Position numbers and translations under genes: made by a program
Notes under the pieces: generated by a model
The model's database searches: none
The model's input: only the letters and a program-made list of their open reading frames with translations
What the model was told of the DNA's origin: nothing
Assembly (NCBI GenBank): GCA_030637945.1
Contig: DAOWFN010000024.1
Location: forward strand, 1 to 6,400
DNA: 6,400 nt
Reading direction: 5' to 3'
DNA from: Gammaproteobacteria bacterium
Lineage (GTDB): Bacteria; Pseudomonadota; Gammaproteobacteria; SZUA-229
Shown: piece after piece, positions 3,956 to 6,400 of the stretch
How positions within the stretch are numbered: position 1 is the stretch's first letter
Layout: each line of letters opens with the position of its first letter

Positions 3956-6400
3956 ATGAAATATTTTAATCAAGTAAAAGCGGTGCTCGCAGGATTGATG
4001 CTGAGTAGTTCGGTCGTTCCCGCGGTATTTGCAGACGATACAGAAATCTATACTACCTTGCCGCCAGGGGAGAATACGTCAAATCCTAATATCATGTTTG
4101 TGGTTGATACATCAGTTGTCATGGAGACGACTTCGTTTACCAAACCGTTCTATGATCCTCGAGTGACTTATACCGTACCGGCTGGCGTTGCTCTCTGTGT
4201 GACGACGGGTATCTACACGCTTGAAAAAGATTCGGCGGCAAGCTTTCCCGACTGTGCGGGCGATAACTACTTCAACGCATCTGCTTTAGTCTGTGATCAT
4301 GCGCGTGTTGGTTATAATGCGGATGACACCAGAGTGTCGCCGGCCCAGCCTGGTAGTTTGTTATTGGTAGGAACTTACTCTGATCAACTGGCACACTATG
4401 ATACGACCGCGAACAGGTGGGTTGAGCTGCCTGATATCACCGGCTCGACGCAACGTGATTATAAAGTAGAGTGTTTGTCAGATAGCGGTATTCATGGTGA
4501 TAATGGTGGCGGCAATAACGACTACATAAAAGATGGTAACACAGGGTTTACCAGTACGACACCTGCTAATCTGAATGTGCCTCATCCAGTGTGGGCTGGT
4601 GGTTCGGGTAACAGACAGTTGTTTAGCGGTAACTACCTTAATTACCTTAATACTGGTGCAACGGCAACGGCAGCAGCAACGCTGGCAGACGTTGAAATAT
4701 CATATATCGAGCAGGTGAAAGATGCGGTTGAAATAATGGTGCGTGGTAATACACGGGTCAATATCGGTTTGATGCGCTTCGACAGGATGTCGGCTAGCGG
4801 TACTGCGGGTAATTCAGAAGGTGGTGCAGTTTTATATCCAATATTAGATGTTGGTGAGGATCGTAATGACTTCTTTACGCGTCTAGAGACACTGGATTCA
4901 GACGGTTATAGCCCCTTATCTGAAACTTATTATGAAGCCCTGTTATATTTTGGTGGCAAGGCGACAGACTATAGCAATTCATCAACCCCGACTAATCAGG
5001 TAATAAATAAAACTGAAGTCTCTGGCGGTGCTTTCCGCTCACCCATCTCTTCGACCTGTGACAAAAGTTATATCGTCATGTTGAGTGCTGGCACTCCCAC
5101 ATTGGATGTTGTTAATGCGGCGCGTCAGGCTGTTTTACCTGGATTTAGCGGCTCGTGCAGCACCAACGTAGAAACTATTCAAGTGGATGGCAACGGAAAC
5201 CAAACGCGCGATGCCTATAATGCTGTTGATAATTGTTTAGATGAATTATCAAACTGGGCGGCAACTGAAGATGTTGCGACTATTGCTTCGATTGCTGCAC
5301 ATGAAGGCGAGCAAAATGTTTTTACACATACCATTGGTCTGGGTCTGATTACTGATCGTGCTACTGATACCGATACAGGTGATGCTACCGCTGATGCTAT
5401 AACTAACGATGCTGCTGTTGCGGCCAATGCATCAGCTGAAGCAGCAATAGCCTTGCTGAACTCTACAGCAGTGAACGGTAAAGGCGATTTTTATCAGGCA
5501 TCCGATCAAGGCGATCTGGTTTCGATATTCAATAAGATTATTTCAGGCGTTTTAGACGTGAATACGACGTTTTCTTCTCCCGCCGTTTCTGTTAATGCGT
5601 TTAACCGTTCTACGCACCTCGACGATTTATACTTTACCCTGTTTCAACCAGGTGAGGGTAATCACTGGGATGGCAACTTAAAGAAATACAAACTTAAGTT
5701 TGCTGTGGATACTGGTGATAGTGATGGTGATGGTGATACCACAGAAAAACTCCCTTTTATTGCGGATAAGAATAACGCTCCTGCTGTTGATACCAATACC
5801 GGATTTTTTAGTGAAGGTTCGACGAGTTACTGGAGTACGGAGGTTGATGGTAAAGAAGTTTCTAAAGGTGGCGCAGCAAGTGTGTATACGTCGGGTACCG
5901 CGAGCAGAAATGTTTATACTTTTACCGGTACCTACACAGATAATGATGGTGTTTATGTGCCGTCACAGACTGATTTAACACATGGCGATAATGAGGTTGT
6001 TGAGTCAAACGCGAATTTGACCGATGATCTGTTGGCTGTGCCTGCGTCGCCTGTAATCGTAACCGGTACTACCAATCGCGCAACTATAATTAACTGGGCG
6101 AGAGGTCTGGATGCCTTAAGTAAGTTCGGTGATCTGAATTCGTACGATGACGAGCGTCCACAGATGGGTGATCCATTGCATGCGGAACCGGCTCTAGTGC
6201 AGTATGGTCATGTTGCTGACAGCACAGTGCCGGATATAGTCGCTTATGTGGCAACCAACGATGGTTATCTGCATGCGTTTAATGTGAACAATGGTGAAGA
6301 GCTGTTCTCTTTCATCCCGCAGGAACTGTTGTCGAAGCTGCCCAGAATTATGGTGAACCGTGGTGGTGATAAATCCTATGGACTGGATGGTAATGTGGTG
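3956..6400 (+). CDS. pilY1: Type IV pilus tip adhesin and assembly protein PilY1, 3' end outside window
   Basis: PilY1 is an exported protein at the pilus tip and cell surface that promotes pilus extension, adhesion and surface sensing. The frame stays open from the ATG at 3956 for 815 codons to the window edge; PilY1 proteins usually exceed 1000 residues. GAGG ends 6 bases before the ATG. A signal peptide ends at VFA, residue 26. A von Willebrand A-like domain starts with NIMFVVDTS (about 45-53). It contains a family-type insertion with VECLSDSGIHG (171-181) and FSGNYLNYLN (223-232), and ends near residue 510. A linker follows with HWDGNLKKY (570-578) and an Asp/Gly-rich loop (588-597). The C-terminal propeller begins with GDPLHAEP (738-745), NDGYLHAFN (768-776) and ELFSFIPQEL (from 783), the PilY1 hallmark. 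The usual metal-site residues of the VWA domain are partly replaced, and no RGD tripeptide occurs in the visible part. It follows the small secreted gene by 54 bp. Confidence 0.96.
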   Translation, partial: MKYFNQVKAVLAGLMLSSSVVPAVFADDTEIYTTLPPGENTSNPNIMFVVDTSVVMETTSFTKPFYDPRVTYTVPAGVALCVTTGIYTLEKDSAASFPDCAGDNYFNASALVCDHARVGYNADDTRVSPAQPGSLLLVGTYSDQLAHYDTTANRWVELPDITGSTQRDYKVECLSDSGIHGDNGGGNNDYIKDGNTGFTSTTPANLNVPHPVWAGGSGNRQLFSGNYLNYLNTGATATAAATLADVEISYIEQVKDAVEIMVRGNTRVNIGLMRFDRMSASGTAGNSEGGAVLYPILDVGEDRNDFFTRLETLDSDGYSPLSETYYEALLYFGGKATDYSNSSTPTNQVINKTEVSGGAFRSPISSTCDKSYIVMLSAGTPTLDVVNAARQAVLPGFSGSCSTNVETIQVDGNGNQTRDAYNAVDNCLDELSNWAATEDVATIASIAAHEGEQNVFTHTIGLGLITDRATDTDTGDATADAITNDAAVAANASAEAAIALLNSTAVNGKGDFYQASDQGDLVSIFNKIISGVLDVNTTFSSPAVSVNAFNRSTHLDDLYFTLFQPGEGNHWDGNLKKYKLKFAVDTGDSDGDGDTTEKLPFIADKNNAPAVDTNTGFFSEGSTSYWSTEVDGKEVSKGGAASVYTSGTASRNVYTFTGTYTDNDGVYVPSQTDLTHGDNEVVESNANLTDDLLAVPASPVIVTGTTNRATIINWARGLDALSKFGDLNSYDDERPQMGDPLHAEPALVQYGHVADSTVPDIVAYVATNDGYLHAFNVNNGEELFSFIPQELLSKLPRIMVNRGGDKSYGLDGNVV
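5351..5461 (+). other. Asp/Thr/Ala-rich low-complexity segment inside pilY1
   Basis: Codons for residues 466-502 encode a run dominated by Asp, Thr and Ala, with short near-repeats such as GCTACTGAT and GATGCTACCGCTGATGCT. It follows the HTIGLGL strand of the VWA domain and precedes the conserved GKGDFYQASD segment, so it is an expanded loop. The frame is intact. Confidence 0.55.

Noticed and set aside
5215..5427. Ala/Ser/Val-rich open frame on the minus strand inside pilY1
   Set aside because: It mirrors the low-complexity Asp/Thr/Ala codons of pilY1 and shows no ribosome site or recognisable domain.
5700..5978. Open frame on the plus strand inside pilY1
   Set aside because: It lies in another frame of the continuous pilY1 coding sequence, has repetitive Leu/Ile/Val composition and no family features, so it is a shadow.

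Overview
The window looks like ordinary chromosome from a gammaproteobacterium, probably an environmental or marine one. This rests on the protein families and gene order (Pseudomonas-type minor pilins with a VWA-containing PilY1), the Escherichia coli-like family I pyrophosphatase, and a tRNA-Thr with an encoded CCA tail. I cannot name the genus. Base composition is moderate and even, and I see no insertion sequence, CRISPR array, integrase or phage gene.

Left part (1-904): the 3' part of a tRNA-Thr(CGU) gene enters from the left edge. It converges on ppa, a complete minus-strand inorganic pyrophosphatase with every catalytic residue I could place. A 235-bp AT-rich region separates ppa from the divergent pilus operon and should hold both promoters. 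It has A- and T-tracts, a short palindrome and promoter-like hexamers.

Right part (905-6400): six plus-strand genes form one tight cluster: fimT/fimU, pilV, pilW, pilX, a small secreted protein of unknown function, and pilY1. pilY1 is cut off by the window end after 815 codons without a stop. Three of the four pilin-like proteins have a typical class III prepilin start. PilX has the hydrophobic segment without Glu5, as is usual for its family. In the best studied systems these minor pilins assemble with PilY1 into a complex that primes pilus assembly and sits at the fibre tip. PilY1 also acts as an adhesin and mechanosensory or calcium-responsive factor.

The cluster follows the known Pseudomonas aeruginosa layout (fimU-pilV-pilW-pilX-pilY1-pilY2-pilE) with one clear difference. 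A 107-residue exported protein with a CxxC pair lies between pilX and pilY1, where the Pseudomonas operon has no gene. The other points worth following are an apparently degenerate metal site in the PilY1 VWA domain, a compact Asp/Gly calcium-loop-like motif in PilY1, and a fimT start codon without a recognisable ribosome binding site. I do not see evidence for a wholly new system here. The most original element is the unassigned small gene.
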